Positions 12,540-24,700 of a stretch of DNA of 64,000 bases are shown piece after piece. The DNA lies in NCBI GenBank assembly GCA_036362985.1, contig JAYGXS010000008.1, forward strand, positions 19,560,611-19,624,610, given 5' to 3'. How positions within the stretch are numbered: the first letter of the stretch is position 1; each line of letters opens with the position of its first letter. The notes under the pieces were generated by a model. The model saw nothing but the letters and a program-made list of their open reading frames with translations, had not been told where the DNA came from and did not search any database. This DNA is from Ligula intestinalis (taxonomy: Eukaryota; Platyhelminthes; Cestoda; Diphyllobothriidea; Diphyllobothriidae). A program made the translations under genes and the position numbers.

Positions 12540-12899
12540 GGGATGAACATCATGCTTTTCAGATTTCTATTAAGCTGCTCCAGTACGAGGTTCGTGACCC
12601 TACAGTCTGGTTTAGACAGATCAAGGCCGTTTTCGCCACACACCATATTACTTACGAGCGTACGCGTTACTCGTATGTCGTTCAGTATTACCCTTCGATG
12701 TCGCCTATGCAGTTCAGGATCTTCTTGATCCTATTCGTAGAGATAAGCCTTATTCTAGCTTGAAACAGGTTATCCTCAAACGCATGGAGCAGTCTGCTGA
12801 CAGCAAGCTCAATCAGCTCCTCAAGAATGTGGACCTTGGTGATCAAACGCCTTCTGAACTGATGCGCCACATGCGTCATTTGCTCGCTGGTCGCACTTA
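12540..12899 (+). pseudogene. Gag of Gypsy relic
   Basis: In one frame near 12590 the sequence reads DPTVWFRQIKAVFATHHIT; after a frameshift near 12690 it continues as DVAYAVQDLLDP, then SLKQVILKRMEQ, LNQLLKNVDLGDQTPSEL and MRHMRHLLAG before a stop. This is the capsid-like Gag of CsRn1-type elements. The cysteine-rich nucleocapsid motif was not found. Confidence 0.75.
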
Positions 12900-13388
12900 A
12901 GATAACTCTAAGAACATGCTGATCGCATCCAGCTATGTTATTCCGGTGCTACTTCGTACTCTGTACATCAAGCATCGACCTCAATGCTTAACCATGCTGT
13001 CTCTCAGGTTTCCACATCACGATCTGATCGTGAACCTGATCATCGTACGCCACGATAGACGACTCAAACGCGTGGCACTTCATCCCTGCGGTCGAGTTCA
13101 CCCGCCCAACCGATTCGCGAAGTTTTGGCCACCAGAGACGACGACCTACAGGATCTTAAAGATACTGTCAGGTTATTGTGCTCTCAAATAAGCACAGTGT
13201 GTTCCACGCTCAACCGGCTACAAACCGGTCATGCCCCTACAAACCGCAAAACGCTTTAATTCAAAAGAGCATGCAGACAAAACAGACTGCTGGTACCACC
13301 GTACGTTCGGCCCGGACGCTATGAAATGCGTCCCGCCTTGCGCTTCCGCTAGACGTTCCCATTCCGGACACGGCGCCGCCAGCCAGTA

Positions 13389-13949
13389 ATGGTGACGACT
13401 GCTGCTGACCAATTGCGACACAGTCAGTTGTTTTATGTGCCAGACAAGTCCATTGGGTTCCGTTTCTTGATCGACACGGGTGTAGAGGTGAACATTTTAC
13501 CACCCTCTCAACGTCATACTCTCCAGCCATCACAGTTTACCGTGCAGGCTGCGAACAACAACACTATCGCCACGTTCAGTCAACGGTCACTTACTCAAAA
13601 CCTTGGGCTTCGTCGCCGCTTCCAGTGGGTTTTCATCCAGGTTGACGTCCAGTCGCCTATCATTGGAGCAGATTTCTTACAGCATTTCGGCCTCACAGTC
13701 GACCTCAAATATAAGAAGTTCCTTGGCCCTACCAAACAGCTGTTTACTGCCGGGGTGGTTTTGCGTGAGCCCTCTGCTGGCGATCACTTGGCCGTGCCAA
13801 GCCCGCCATTTTCTGACATCTTGAGGGACTATCCATCCCTCTTTAAGTCCTGTCAGTTCATGGAGAATGTTCAACACGCTGTTCGTCACCATATCATTAT
13901 TACCGGCAGACCTGTCCATGCTCACCCCCGGCAGCTTCATCCTGCGTAG
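13389..13949 (+). pseudogene. Aspartic protease and start of reverse transcriptase of Gypsy relic
   Basis: A 186-codon open frame. Retropepsin active site DTGVEVNILPP lies near residues 30-40 (FLIDTG, with usual Asp-Thr-Gly) and the flap/second motif IIGADFLQHFGL near residues 92-103. The C-terminal part (PPFSDILRDYPSLF, then HHIIITGRPVHAHPRQL) is the region preceding Ty3/Gypsy reverse transcriptase. A stop follows where an active element would continue into the RT fingers. Confidence 0.85.
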
Positions 13950-14400
13950 CTACAGATCGCAAAAAACGAGTTTGAGCACATGCTGAATTTGGGGATTTTT
14001 CGTTCTTTGCCCAGTTCATGGGCTTCGCCACAGCACATGATTCCCAAGAAGTCATCCGATGATGGGTGGCCATGAGGTGATTTTCACGCTATCAACTGAG
14101 CTACAGACCCGGACCGGTAACCGATGTCGCACATTCACGAATTTTCACACCTGTCGGCTGGACAGACAATTTCTTCCCAGATTGACCTCGTCCGAGCATA
14201 CCATCAAATACCGGTGGCGGAGGAGGATATCCCGAAAACCGAAGTCACGACACTTTTCGGCCTTTTCGAATTTCTTCGTATGCCTATCGGATTGCGGAAC
14301 GCGGCCCAGATGTTATTTTGTGCCGTCTCTCCTTCATGTTCATGAAATCGCCGACATCCTTGTCGTGAGCTCGTCCCCCGAGGAACACGTTGAGCACTAA
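13950..14400 (+). pseudogene. Reverse transcriptase of Gypsy relic
   Basis: In the frame of 14124-14345 the palm blocks SQIDLVRAYHQIPVAEED and TTLFGLFEFLRMPIGLRN are clear. The catalytic YxDD region is decayed: after a frameshift the sequence reads EIADILVVSSSPEEH, so the catalytic aspartates are not both present. Non-functional. Confidence 0.85.
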
Positions 14401-14532
14401 CACCAAGTTTTCGATCCTTTACAGCAAAACGGTCTACAGCTAAACTTCGATTAGTACCTTTTTGGCTTCACTTCGCTGGATTTTCTTGGCAATCATTTTG
14501 ACCAACATGGGATCACGCCCCTCCCAGAGAAG

Positions 14533-14970
14533 GTGCAAAGCGCGTTGTCTTTTCCAGCCCCGAAGTCTATCACTCAGCACCACCGTTTTATCGGCCTAAT
14601 CAACTACTACCGGCGTTTTATACCAAATTGCGCAGCCAATTCGCTTCAGCTTTCACCCAGTGTTCTTGAAGCATTCCAGACTGCCAAGAAAGCCCTCGCG
14701 GACGTCACCCTGCATCACAATTTGAGCACCGATGCTGATGAACAGCTAATTATGACCACCAATGCCTCCAACATTGCCATCGGCGAAGTTCTGCAGCAAC
14801 AGGTCTACGACCAGTTGCATCCGCTAGCCTTCTTCCCTCAGAAGCTTCAGCTGGCACAGACCCGCAATAGTACTTTTTCGTGCGAACTCCTTGCCATTTA
14901 CCTGGCTAGCCGACACTTTCGTCATCTGCTCGAGGGGAGAGATTTTCAGGTCCACACGGCATGCTTACTT
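14533..14970 (+). pseudogene. RT thumb and RNase H of Gypsy relic
   Basis: The open frame reads FIGLINYYRRFIPNCA (connection to thumb), then the RNase H-like TTNASNIAIGEVLQQQV, HPLAFFPQKLQLAQT and STFSCELLAIYLASRHFRH, matching Ty3/Gypsy RNase H (expected first Asp replaced: TNAS for TDAS). It stops matching at about 14,965, where a TTAC repeat starts; the remaining codons to 15162 are not part of the element. Confidence 0.85.
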
Positions 14971-15005
14971 ACATATTTACGTACTTACTTACTTACTTAC
15001 TTACT
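14966..15005 (+). repeat. (TTAC)n microsatellite
   Basis: Imperfect run of TTAC/ACTT units exactly at the 3' truncation point of the Gypsy relic. Confidence 0.8.
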
Positions 15006-15481
15006 GAATAGGACTGCAGCTTCAAACGTGGATGCATTTTTATCCATTCTTCGATGGGAGACTTACAATTTTTTTTCGCGAATGATTGAAATCCTTGTAT
15101 ATTACAAATATTCTCTCCTCTTGACGTCATCTTTGACGTGCTACCAGTGTTTTGATCTATAATTTCAAAGTTTTCGTCTTTTCAAAAATTGGTACTTATT
15201 ATCTGAGAGTAAAAAATGGGCTTGGTTTTTAAGAGTTAATACATTCGAATTATGGCATCAAAAATGAGCCTTTTACATATTTTTGAGATTTGTTTTAATG
15301 AGTCATTACATTTTTAAGGCAGCGTAAACAATCATGCAGTTGTTTCTGTGGCAAATTAAAAGTCATGGAACGGATTCCAATTTCTAGAAGAAAGCGCAAA
15401 CTTTTAAGTCGGGATCAAGGCGCTGCAGAGGTTTGAATTAACTGCGATTATATAAATATAGAAACTTTCAAATTTTGTTAG

Positions 15482-15540
15482 GGGAGCGTTCACGTTTAAG
15501 GAATGCATGACCTATATTGGTGGAGGCTTAACACCGTTTG
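15482..15540 (+). CDS. Possible upstream TRPM exon (KEC motif), phase unresolved
   Basis: After a 'ttttgttag' acceptor-like sequence, one frame reads AFTFKECMTYIGGG. TRPM proteins carry a similar K-x-E-C stretch a short way before a CxCG motif, and the next exon starts with CGCG. However, none of the donor candidates here (including one giving a ~34-nt intron) joins to the next exon in phase. It may be a real exon with an unrecognised boundary, a decayed one, or a coincidence. Confidence 0.3.
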
Positions 15541-15573
15541 TCTCTTACTGTAAATAACTATACAACGATTCAG

Positions 15574-15757
15574 AAAATGCGGTTGTGGAGCTTCAGCAGA
15601 AGAGCACTATCTTGCATCTCAGATGTACCGGTCACCTAGGGCAGAGAAGTCTCACGGCGATTGGTCAGAAACTTTGATCGTCAACCAAGGATCTACAAAC
15701 GCTTTCGGGACGATAAAGTTTATGAAAGGCTCTATTGACACTCATAAATTGGCACAG
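15574..15757 (+). CDS. TRPM-like: TRPM exon 1 of those found: CxCG and LSDAT start
   Basis: Begins after 'acgattcag' in phase 2 and ends at CAG|GTACTT in phase 0. Reads [11 protein letters not shown] (the TRPM C-x-C-G...H motif), then [19 protein letters not shown] and TIKF, which matches the TRPM 'W...T.AFG.I.F' strand leading into the LSDAT-like domain. Confidence 0.8.
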
Positions 15758-18700
15758 GTACTTTTGATTTTCATTGATACCATTGTTTCGTTAACTCGAC
15801 GTTTTTTGCTATTGTTGGCGTGCCAATATTTGTTTAGGTACGCAATGCCGATTCTATCTTTTTATGCGCAGTATTCCCCTGTACTTGAATTCTGTCGACG
15901 CTTATTTTCATTTCTCAAGAATGTATTGTGCACAATTTGTAGAACTAAACAAGTTTTACCTTGCTTGTTCTGTTGAGTAATTAAATGACCACATTTGCTG
16001 TTACCGGAAGTTCCTCTGATAACTGTAGAGCACAACAGGCAATTGTCTAACATACCACATGATTATTCAGCTTCCATAGATTAGCTGGTGGATCTGAGAG
16101 GTCTGCTATTTAATCCTATCTAATTTCGTGATAATCAAAAGCCCGGAGTAAAAACTCGCAATATTACTCATTAAACATAAAGTTAGAAATTTAGAACACA
16201 CTTATTGCACTGTTAAGCACTAAAACGTACCTTCTTTTTGCATTTATATGATTTTAAGAATGTTCAAAATGCAATTTTTGTTTGTACCCAAAAGGAAAAA
16301 AACGTTCTGTAATATTGGCCATCCGATATGAATTTCTTACTTGCGTTGTGGACATAATTGCAAATAGTCTCTCAAGCGGTCAATGACTTGAAGCATCAAA
16401 CTTTTAGTGTTAGGAATTTTTTTAATCAAAAAGTATTTAAACCTCTCGACAAATGTCTTAATTTCTATTTCAGGTATTTTTTTTCTCACTTTAACTTTAT
16501 TCATATTTATTGCAGTATATACATCGATAAAGCTAAGTATGTCTCCTTCACTGATCAAATTTAACTACATTTGAAATTTAGTACGTTCGAATTGCCGATA
16601 CAGACAACATGATGAACGTCAAATGTCTCTTTTTGCGATACTGGAAACTTCGTGAGCCTCATCAGCCACTTCTTTGTCTTTCAATTATCGGGGGTGTCAA
16701 CGATTTCAAACTCGAAGGAAAGAAACGAGACAGATTTTGCAAGGTACGTTTCAAAAACCTAACACTCAACGCATCAATTTTCCTCAACCATAAATTCCAG
16801 CTACTGCAACTGGCTAAATCTTATTAGTTGATTTTAGCTGCATCTCTTAAGCGTTATTCAAATGTCATGTTTTTCTTTCGTTAAAATATTGAAGGGTCTC
16901 ATCACAGCTGCCCAGATTACCAATGCATGGATCCTAACATCTGGCTTGAATATGGGAATTGTATCTATTGTGGGAGATGCAGTTCAGAAGGCTCATATAT
17001 ACAGTTTTGAGACAAAATCGGCCACTTCGCACCTGCACTGCATTGGAATATCCCCTTGGGGATACACACGGAATCGCCACCAACTCATAAACAGCGTATG
17101 TGATCTTTATCTGTTGTTAAATGGCCTTTAAAAGAGGATCTACTGCGCGTTCTCCAATTCAGTCCTTCAAAAGATTGGAAATGTTTTTAGTGTAAATGGA
17201 AATCAAACCTATAATAACATCATTAAGTATGAAGCAGATATCAAACCGTTACTTGAAAAGAATGCTTCTTCAATGTTCTTGGAACACTTACCCCCTAAAT
17301 AGACAACTAAATGGATGCGTGCAAGAAAGAAACATTTGTATTACGCATACGCGTCTAATGTATGTTACAGGCATGAGCCTTTGGAGAAAAATTTGATGTA
17401 ACAACCATTGTACATTTTTGTAAACGCCTTTTAAAATGTTTTAAGTATTTATAAAAACCACAGATAACTAACCCTCCCGTACTAGACAACCAATGGCATA
17501 AGCCGTCCTGATAACAACCTGGCTTGGGTAACGTCGACAACTATAGGAAATAATCGCACCATGTCGGTTCTCCTAGAGATAAACCAATCTCTACTCTCAA
17601 TGACCATTCAGTTTTTGCAACTTTATAGCGACTAGCCCGTTAAACGGCCACATTTTTCACCCTAGGATACAAATAATGAAATCAAGGACTATTGTATTGT
17701 CGATGACGAACTCGAACCTGGTCAATCCGCTAGACTAGATGAAAACCACACGCATTACCTCTTCGTCGATGACGGTCTCCGCAACAGTTTTATCCGCAGT
17801 CGTGCAATGCATGTTCGTGCCACTCTGGAGGAACTAATATCACGGCCGACAGCAGGCAAGTCGTAGTATTGCCTTAGACCTCTTAAAATCCAAGAAAGAT
17901 CCTTATTTTGCCATGTTTTTTTAATACAAAGCAGATAAGTAGAAAAATGCCAACGCACATAGTATAGTCTATGTTATTTTCTTCACACAGCCAGCATATT
18001 TTGAGCCAAGTGGTTACTTAACTTGCTAAACAGGAAACGCAAATAGCCCACACAAAAAGCGTATGAGGAGCAGTGCATTACATAGCTGCAAATAAAAAAA
18101 CCAGCTTCATCTGACAGTGCCTTTTAAATGTATTTGCACTTATCTTTGTCGACTTAAAGGAGTGTCAGAGAAACTCTTTTGACATTTCACTTCAGAGTTT
18201 GACCTTTTTCAGAAAGGAAAATTAGTAGAAAAATGCACCCAAATTTGAACAGAAGTCATACACCTCCTTTTTGCTGTTTGCTTTGAGTTGTGACCCATTT
18301 TTTTCCAAAGCACCTACGGATTCCTTAAATGGCTTTGATGTCAATTTTAACGACTAAAAATGTTCATAAGTGATTTATCGTTATCATAATAAGTTGGAAA
18401 TAACGAGTCTTTTTGAGAGAAACCAGTGCAATTAACGGCATTCATCTGCACTGCAAACTTATTGAAATTAACAATCATTTGTATCTAAGACCTCTTTTGC
18501 TTCAAATCTGCGATGATATCTCCTTAATTAAGGAGTTTGATTGTAACCTGGTAGGTTCTCGATAGAGTGCTTAGGGTGTCCTGTTTGGACAGTCAGTTAA
18601 CGGTATTAGTTTTGAGGGATTCCACTGGGCGGGTAAATGTGGGGTTTTGGTTGGTAGAACATTGACTTTACCGAAGCTTCCCAATCACTGCCGCCGAGAA

Positions 18701-21700
18701 TTTCGTGATTTTGCCAAATTATCGATCTGAACCTGTCAAATCCTGTCTGGTAGTCATTTAGTGAATTTTCGGTTGATTGCTTAAAAAAGCCTGCGTGAAC
18801 AATCAGCCTATTGTTTCAAGTTGGCGGATTCCACAGTAGGCTGAGAGGGCAACTTGACCTAAATGTGATTTAACTCACAGTATTCACAGTGCCAACTGGG
18901 ACCTTGTAGCTTATGTGACTAGAAAATTGACTTGCCCTTGCTATCGTGTTCACCAAAGTTTTTACGACTAGTTCAACCGATTTTCTTTTCATTGATTGAC
19001 CAGCATCCTTTTCTAGTCATTAACCATAATATTAACTTGTTTAAAGATTTTGTGGAGACAATTCTCATTGCAATTCAAAGTCAACACGCGGTAGGACAGT
19101 ATTGCAGGAACTTGGATTCATAGAAGAGTCTAAACGGTCATCAACCCCGTGCACTGTTACGATCGAGAAGAATTATTCCAAAAAGTCATAAAATGTGTCA
19201 AGAAAAGCCGTCATACATAATATTCTGTTCAAACCTGTCCTTTTGGATGTAGCAGACGGAAATATCAGTACTTATTCAGGTTTGAAAAATAAACTGCAGC
19301 TTGTGTATATTTTGATCTTGATTTGCTTAGCCTTTGCTCAGTGCCACCTAAATATCCGTCTTACCTTCGTATGCCGGCTTCCGAGGAGGTTTTGTGTGCT
19401 ACTATCACAGTTCAAACGTCCTTCGTGGAAACCATATATTCAGATTTTTAATTTCCTTAGAAATTTATTGTTGCTCTCAGTAAAGGTTGGCATAATCAAG
19501 GTATATTGGCATAGACCAAAATTTGTAGCATGTATTTTGGCCGAACGCCATCAGCCACTGAGCGACAATTGTTACCAACGGTCAGACAGTAGCATATATC
19601 GAAAACAAAAACTAATTTCTAAGGGAGTCAAAAAGCCGACATTCAAAAGCCGATACGTCATCCAGAAAGCAAACTGGAAAAGTTTAGGGACCCACCGATG
19701 AGCCGGACCCTTCGCATCTCTGTCAAGCAGCTGTAAAATACCAGCAAAGCACGTGTCAGAGCTTTAAATAATACATGTGTCTCTAGTATGGTAAATTATA
19801 ACATCATAATCGTGCATCCAATCTCTAAGCAGCCACTCGGACCTTTTCTGTTTTTTGCACAGTACTGGATAAAAAGAAGTTGATAATAATAAATGTTTTG
19901 CTTTTGGTTACCTTTTAGAAGGAGGTCTTGGCATCCCAGTCGTCCAAATTATCGTTGAAGGTGGCTACGATGTTTTGGTGCTGGCAGGGTATAGTGTGGA
20001 GCACAATATTTCAATTGTCGTGTGCTCGGGCACTGGAAGAGCAGCAAACCTCCTCGATGCAGCCATTCGATTCCGTGGACAGGAACCGGGGTCAGTCCTT
20101 GTTTGTATTTTAACTTGCTCAAAACGGCATCCAAAGTGAACGTATGTCTTGTTGCTGCACAAACATTAATTCATGATTAAAGAATAAGTGACAGATTATA
20201 TCAGCTGTTGCAAGTCACTTATTTGGTTCTGGGGCAGTCATTTGAAAGGGTTTAGGGAATTTAATCGAACCGTTAGCAGGTATTTGTCTGTAGCTAGTGA
20301 AATTTTCCTAGTGTGTATAGCAGAGCATGGTAAGCATAAAAGGGGGATTGTGCATGCGTCTTCCAGCCTCAATTGGTATGCCACGTGGAGCTGGGTGTAT
20401 GGCTGGCTGATGATAGCTTATTAGCCAGACATGGCCATTCCAGTTTCCCTAGTGCTTTTGGCAGTGTTTATCTGCCTTTAATACTGCTCACCGTGCGGCT
20501 GCTAGAAGGGCTCGGGGATGATCCGCAAGGCAGAACGGAAGGAGTAAGCCCCATGACCGATCATGAGCATTCACCTTACAAACTTCGCAACCGAAACTGA
20601 CAAGACAAGGAGCCTACAACGCAATCTTTAGAGTAATTGGCTTCCAATCAGCATATCGTGGGTTCGTGTCTTAGCTAGAGTTGTGTATGGCTGGCTGATG
20701 ACGGCTAATAAGGCAGAAATGGTCCTTCAAGTGTCTCTTATCTTTGGTCGGACTGTTCACCCGTGCGCACAATAAACCTCAGTTGCAAACCAACTAGACG
20801 GAGGCTCGACTGTTTTCACTGACAGAAATATAGAACGTCAAGTAGAATTTCACTAACTCTGAACCCCCCCCGAACACGTGGTCCGAAATCCACAATCCCT
20901 CCCCTCACCAGCAGAACCTATCGTCACAGGAGTCGCGTTACAATAAGCTTCCTGCTCAGTCCCACCCCGTTTGTTATAACCTCTGCCTCAAAAACCTATA
21001 GTACAACATTCCCAGCCCTCAATTTTCATTAAGTCTGACGACAAGCAAGTGGTACCTGTTCAAAAATTCACGATTACAACTCGATTTTCCGAAGATCTAT
21101 GTTTTCTTTATAAAACGAAGTTTACGATTTCAATAGGAAATGAACGGTGCTCTATTAGAGTGAAAGTACACCAAAGCCCTCTTTAGAAGAAGCTATCAAG
21201 CCTTACTTTCTCACACACGCAATGCCAAACTCGGGAACTTATTTTTTTCAGTCAGTTGATAACCACCCAGTCCACTGTATCTAGCATATCGACCGAGAGC
21301 TCCCTGATAACTCTGTTCTTATGTTGGTTCGGTCATTTTGAGCGTCTAACCAGGCAGAAGTGCACAGTAATACACCGGAAACATAGTCAATTCCTGTAAA
21401 AAAACACGTCAGCCTGATATTCATATTGATTTCTGAAAAATAACACTCGAAATTTGCCATGAGATTTGCACTCTAGAAAGGATGTCTCGATGTTTATCAG
21501 TCAGTGTTTGCGCCCTTAAATTGCCACACACAAGTCGTTACATTTTGATTGGATTGACAACTGAGTTCAATACACGTTTTCTAAAACATAAAAGGGACAT
21601 CAAAAAACTAATATGAAAATACATACTACTTAAGCAGCTATGTTTAAGAGAGTATGCGCTTTGCAGCCGACTGTCCTTCAAAACTCGGTAGTCCACAATG

Positions 21701-24700
21701 GCTAAAATATTTTTGTATTATGTTCCACGATAAACAGGACTGCAACCCCCCCTAATGTTTCTTGTTCGAATCGAAAGCGTACTTCAGAATTTCAGCAGAC
21801 ATTATATGAAATGCGAAATCTGCTGTCTGTATCCTGGACTTTACTGCAAATCCATTGTAAATTTCATTTGAAACACGAACTAGTCGGTCTAAGTGCATCT
21901 TAGCGGCTGTCAGTTCGACCACCGCAATCGATGATTTCCCCCATATGCCATAAAGCAAGGACGGTGACTGCGGTCAGGTAAAGTGAAAGTAGACGAACCG
22001 CCATCTAGCCCACTCTAAACCCTCTTCCGCTTGAACTGGTGACAAGATAGCATTGAGATAGCTGAGCAGAAATCGGGAGCAATCTGTTTTTTCCAAGTTG
22101 GCTAGAAACGCCGCCTAACTTAGTATTAAGTGACAATATCCTTTTGCGCTGGTACTACCGCATTTTTGATCCTAATTCACCCACAGTAGGTGCCCGGAAA
22201 AATTCGAGGAGCCCGAATCTCATATTTCTACTACTGCAGCTACTGTTTAAACTGCCGCCTCTAGCAGTGTGTCTGAGTGCTTTTAGCGCTGGTACTAGTA
22301 CTGACGTTAATATTTGGTCAGAAATGACACTAATTAGAGTCAAGTTTGAGCCTGTGTTTCCTTGATTTCACATAAGACCGGGGACCTGGATTTTTGATAC
22401 TCCCAGTAGAGTAGGTGTTTGAAGCTCAGAGCACACCAGTGCTTGCCCTGGTTATTTTCTAAAGTTCAAACTACTAGGGCCAGGATACTACTGTTTGAAA
22501 TGCTGTGCCTATGCTAGAGCTGCTAGTTCTAGTTATCATACATGCTGAAGCCAGCAAGTGGCAATTTACAGTGCGGCCTGGTCGTGCATGTTGGAAATTT
22601 TAATCTATCAGGCAGGCGTCTAAGAAGGTATTAACTAGACCTTTGCAAATCTGCTTTACAGCTGAACTGTCGTGACGATAAAAAATGGCCAAATTGGGTC
22701 AACAGACTGAAATACCTATCCAGTAGTTTTCTATACCGTCTTATGCCTTCCTGTCTTTTAAACTTTGGCGGACTTTCGTTGCAGGTTTGAAGATTTCACA
22801 CCGGTGCAGAAGAAGCAACTGGAAAGATTACTGCAAGGCTTAATGGACAAAGAGAAGGCACAGAGTTTGGAGCCCGGATTGGAGCTGTTGCGTCAGATTG
22901 TACAGCATCCGAATCTCCTGAACAGAGTTGATCTGGGACAGTCTACCGACTTAGACAGGGTTATCCTCTACGCCCTTATCAAGACATCAGTGGAGCCCTT
23001 TGATCAGATCCATATTGCACTGAAATTTGATAGAGTAGACCTTGTCCGGGAGCATGCTCTGGACAAGCGTTTTAAAGCAAAAAGAGGTATGTTTTGAAGC
23101 AAAAAACACATATTTTAGTAGAATGCTGGTTTTATCGAAGCACGCACAAGCTGCATTGAGATATGGACTGAAACATCTTGGAAATATTGCTGCACAATTA
23201 TTTTTTATCAACCAAAATTTTCAACCTTGCTAAGAGCCACATTGAGGGTCACAATAAGGAAGTTTTTTGGCAATGCAGATGTTTCACGCCAGAAGGTGAT
23301 ATTGACTAAGGAAAATCTGATAGGAGTAAATCGTAGGGCCGCCCAATGAACTGAAATGAACGCTGAAAGAAGTTGTTTTTACTAGTGTTATTGGTTTATA
23401 GGTAGGTGTATTTTAACAAATAAGAGTGGTATTTTAACTTTCCTTGGTCTAAAGGCTTCCTTTGTTTACCCATAAGACTTTCTCTTTGCCTTTTTTGTTC
23501 TGTTTGCATGCTTTTCACCTATGATTTTAGTTGAGCAAAACAATAACATGCGGCTTTAACTTATTTCCTACTGCGCACTTATTACGCATTATACACGCGT
23601 TAAACATTGAACCTGAATTCCATCACACACAATTCGGCCGGTAGACTTTTGGCATTGCGCGGCCCTACGATTTATCCCTGCCAAAAATCAATTCTACCAC
23701 CCAAAAGTTTGTCTTTTAACCACAAAGAAAGCGTTAGAGGGCATAAAAGCATTTTAAAGTTGGCACTGATTGTAAAGTAGATTGTTTATCCAAAGGTGGA
23801 TCGAATGCAGAAGGAACGTTCCAAGGATGAGCTATTCCTAAGTGATGATACCTAAGGCAGGCGCAAAGATTTACTACCTATCAGCTACTGTAGTTATATC
23901 ATCAACTTCCTAGAAATCATTCGTATTGTTACCGGTTAGGCATAAATGCAATCGCGATTGCCTTTATGTTTTAATTAACACTACCACTAGCACGACCCCA
24001 GGTGATGTTCCGCTCTAGGTTCGAGCCCGTTGCCTCTTGCTTAAAAGCCCAAAGTTCTAACCCTTGATCCATGGATCGTGGTCTTGCCGATTTAGATCGG
24101 CTGCTGATGGGATTCAAGCGGGACAAGTGAGTCCCATAACCGCTTTATGGGCGCCTATGTACCAATCACCTCAATGTGTGCCTCTACTAACCACAATTCG
24201 TACTACTGTGTTTTGTCAGGTCAGTTGGAGTTTCTGATGGATCTGGCCTTAGTGGAGAACAGACCAGACTTCGTGGAACTCCTGCTGGAGTTGGGTCTGG
24301 ACGTAAACCGGTTCGTCAACCACAACCGTCTGCGCTTCCTCTATAACAACACGACTGAGACAGATATATTACAGACCTGTCTGAAGACCTGCAACCTGCC
24401 CGTACAGGAGGCGGACCTACGTAAACGACACCTCATTGCCTCTGGACTGGTGGAACAAACGATGCAGCCTATGGCCGCGATGGCCATGGGTCCGAACAGC
24501 AGCTCCAGGTCTTTCATTCTCTCGCCCGCCGTAAAGGAGCTGTACCGAAGGCCCCACGACGATTGGATTGCCTTGCGGACGGTGGGATGTCTCTTGCAGG
24601 AGATGACTGGTTGTGCATTTACGAGTGTCTACTCGGACGAGGCGGTGAGTTTAAGTTTGCTTCCAGCTGGGGTCAGACGAAATCGTCTTTGTGGAGGTTG

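Larger units (their letters stand above)
12357..14970 (+). mobile_element. CsRn1-like Ty3/Gypsy retrotransposon relic (Gag, protease, RT, RNase H)
   Basis: The order is primer site, Gag, protease, reverse transcriptase, RNase H, all + strand with several frame changes. The RNase H part ends abruptly at 'GRDFQVHT' and runs into a (TTAC)n tract. Integrase and right LTR are missing. The Gag signature and the tRNA-Trp-like primer site fit the CsRn1 group known from trematodes and cestodes. Stops and shifts in every domain show that it is dead. The domain entries below give details. Confidence 0.85.
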
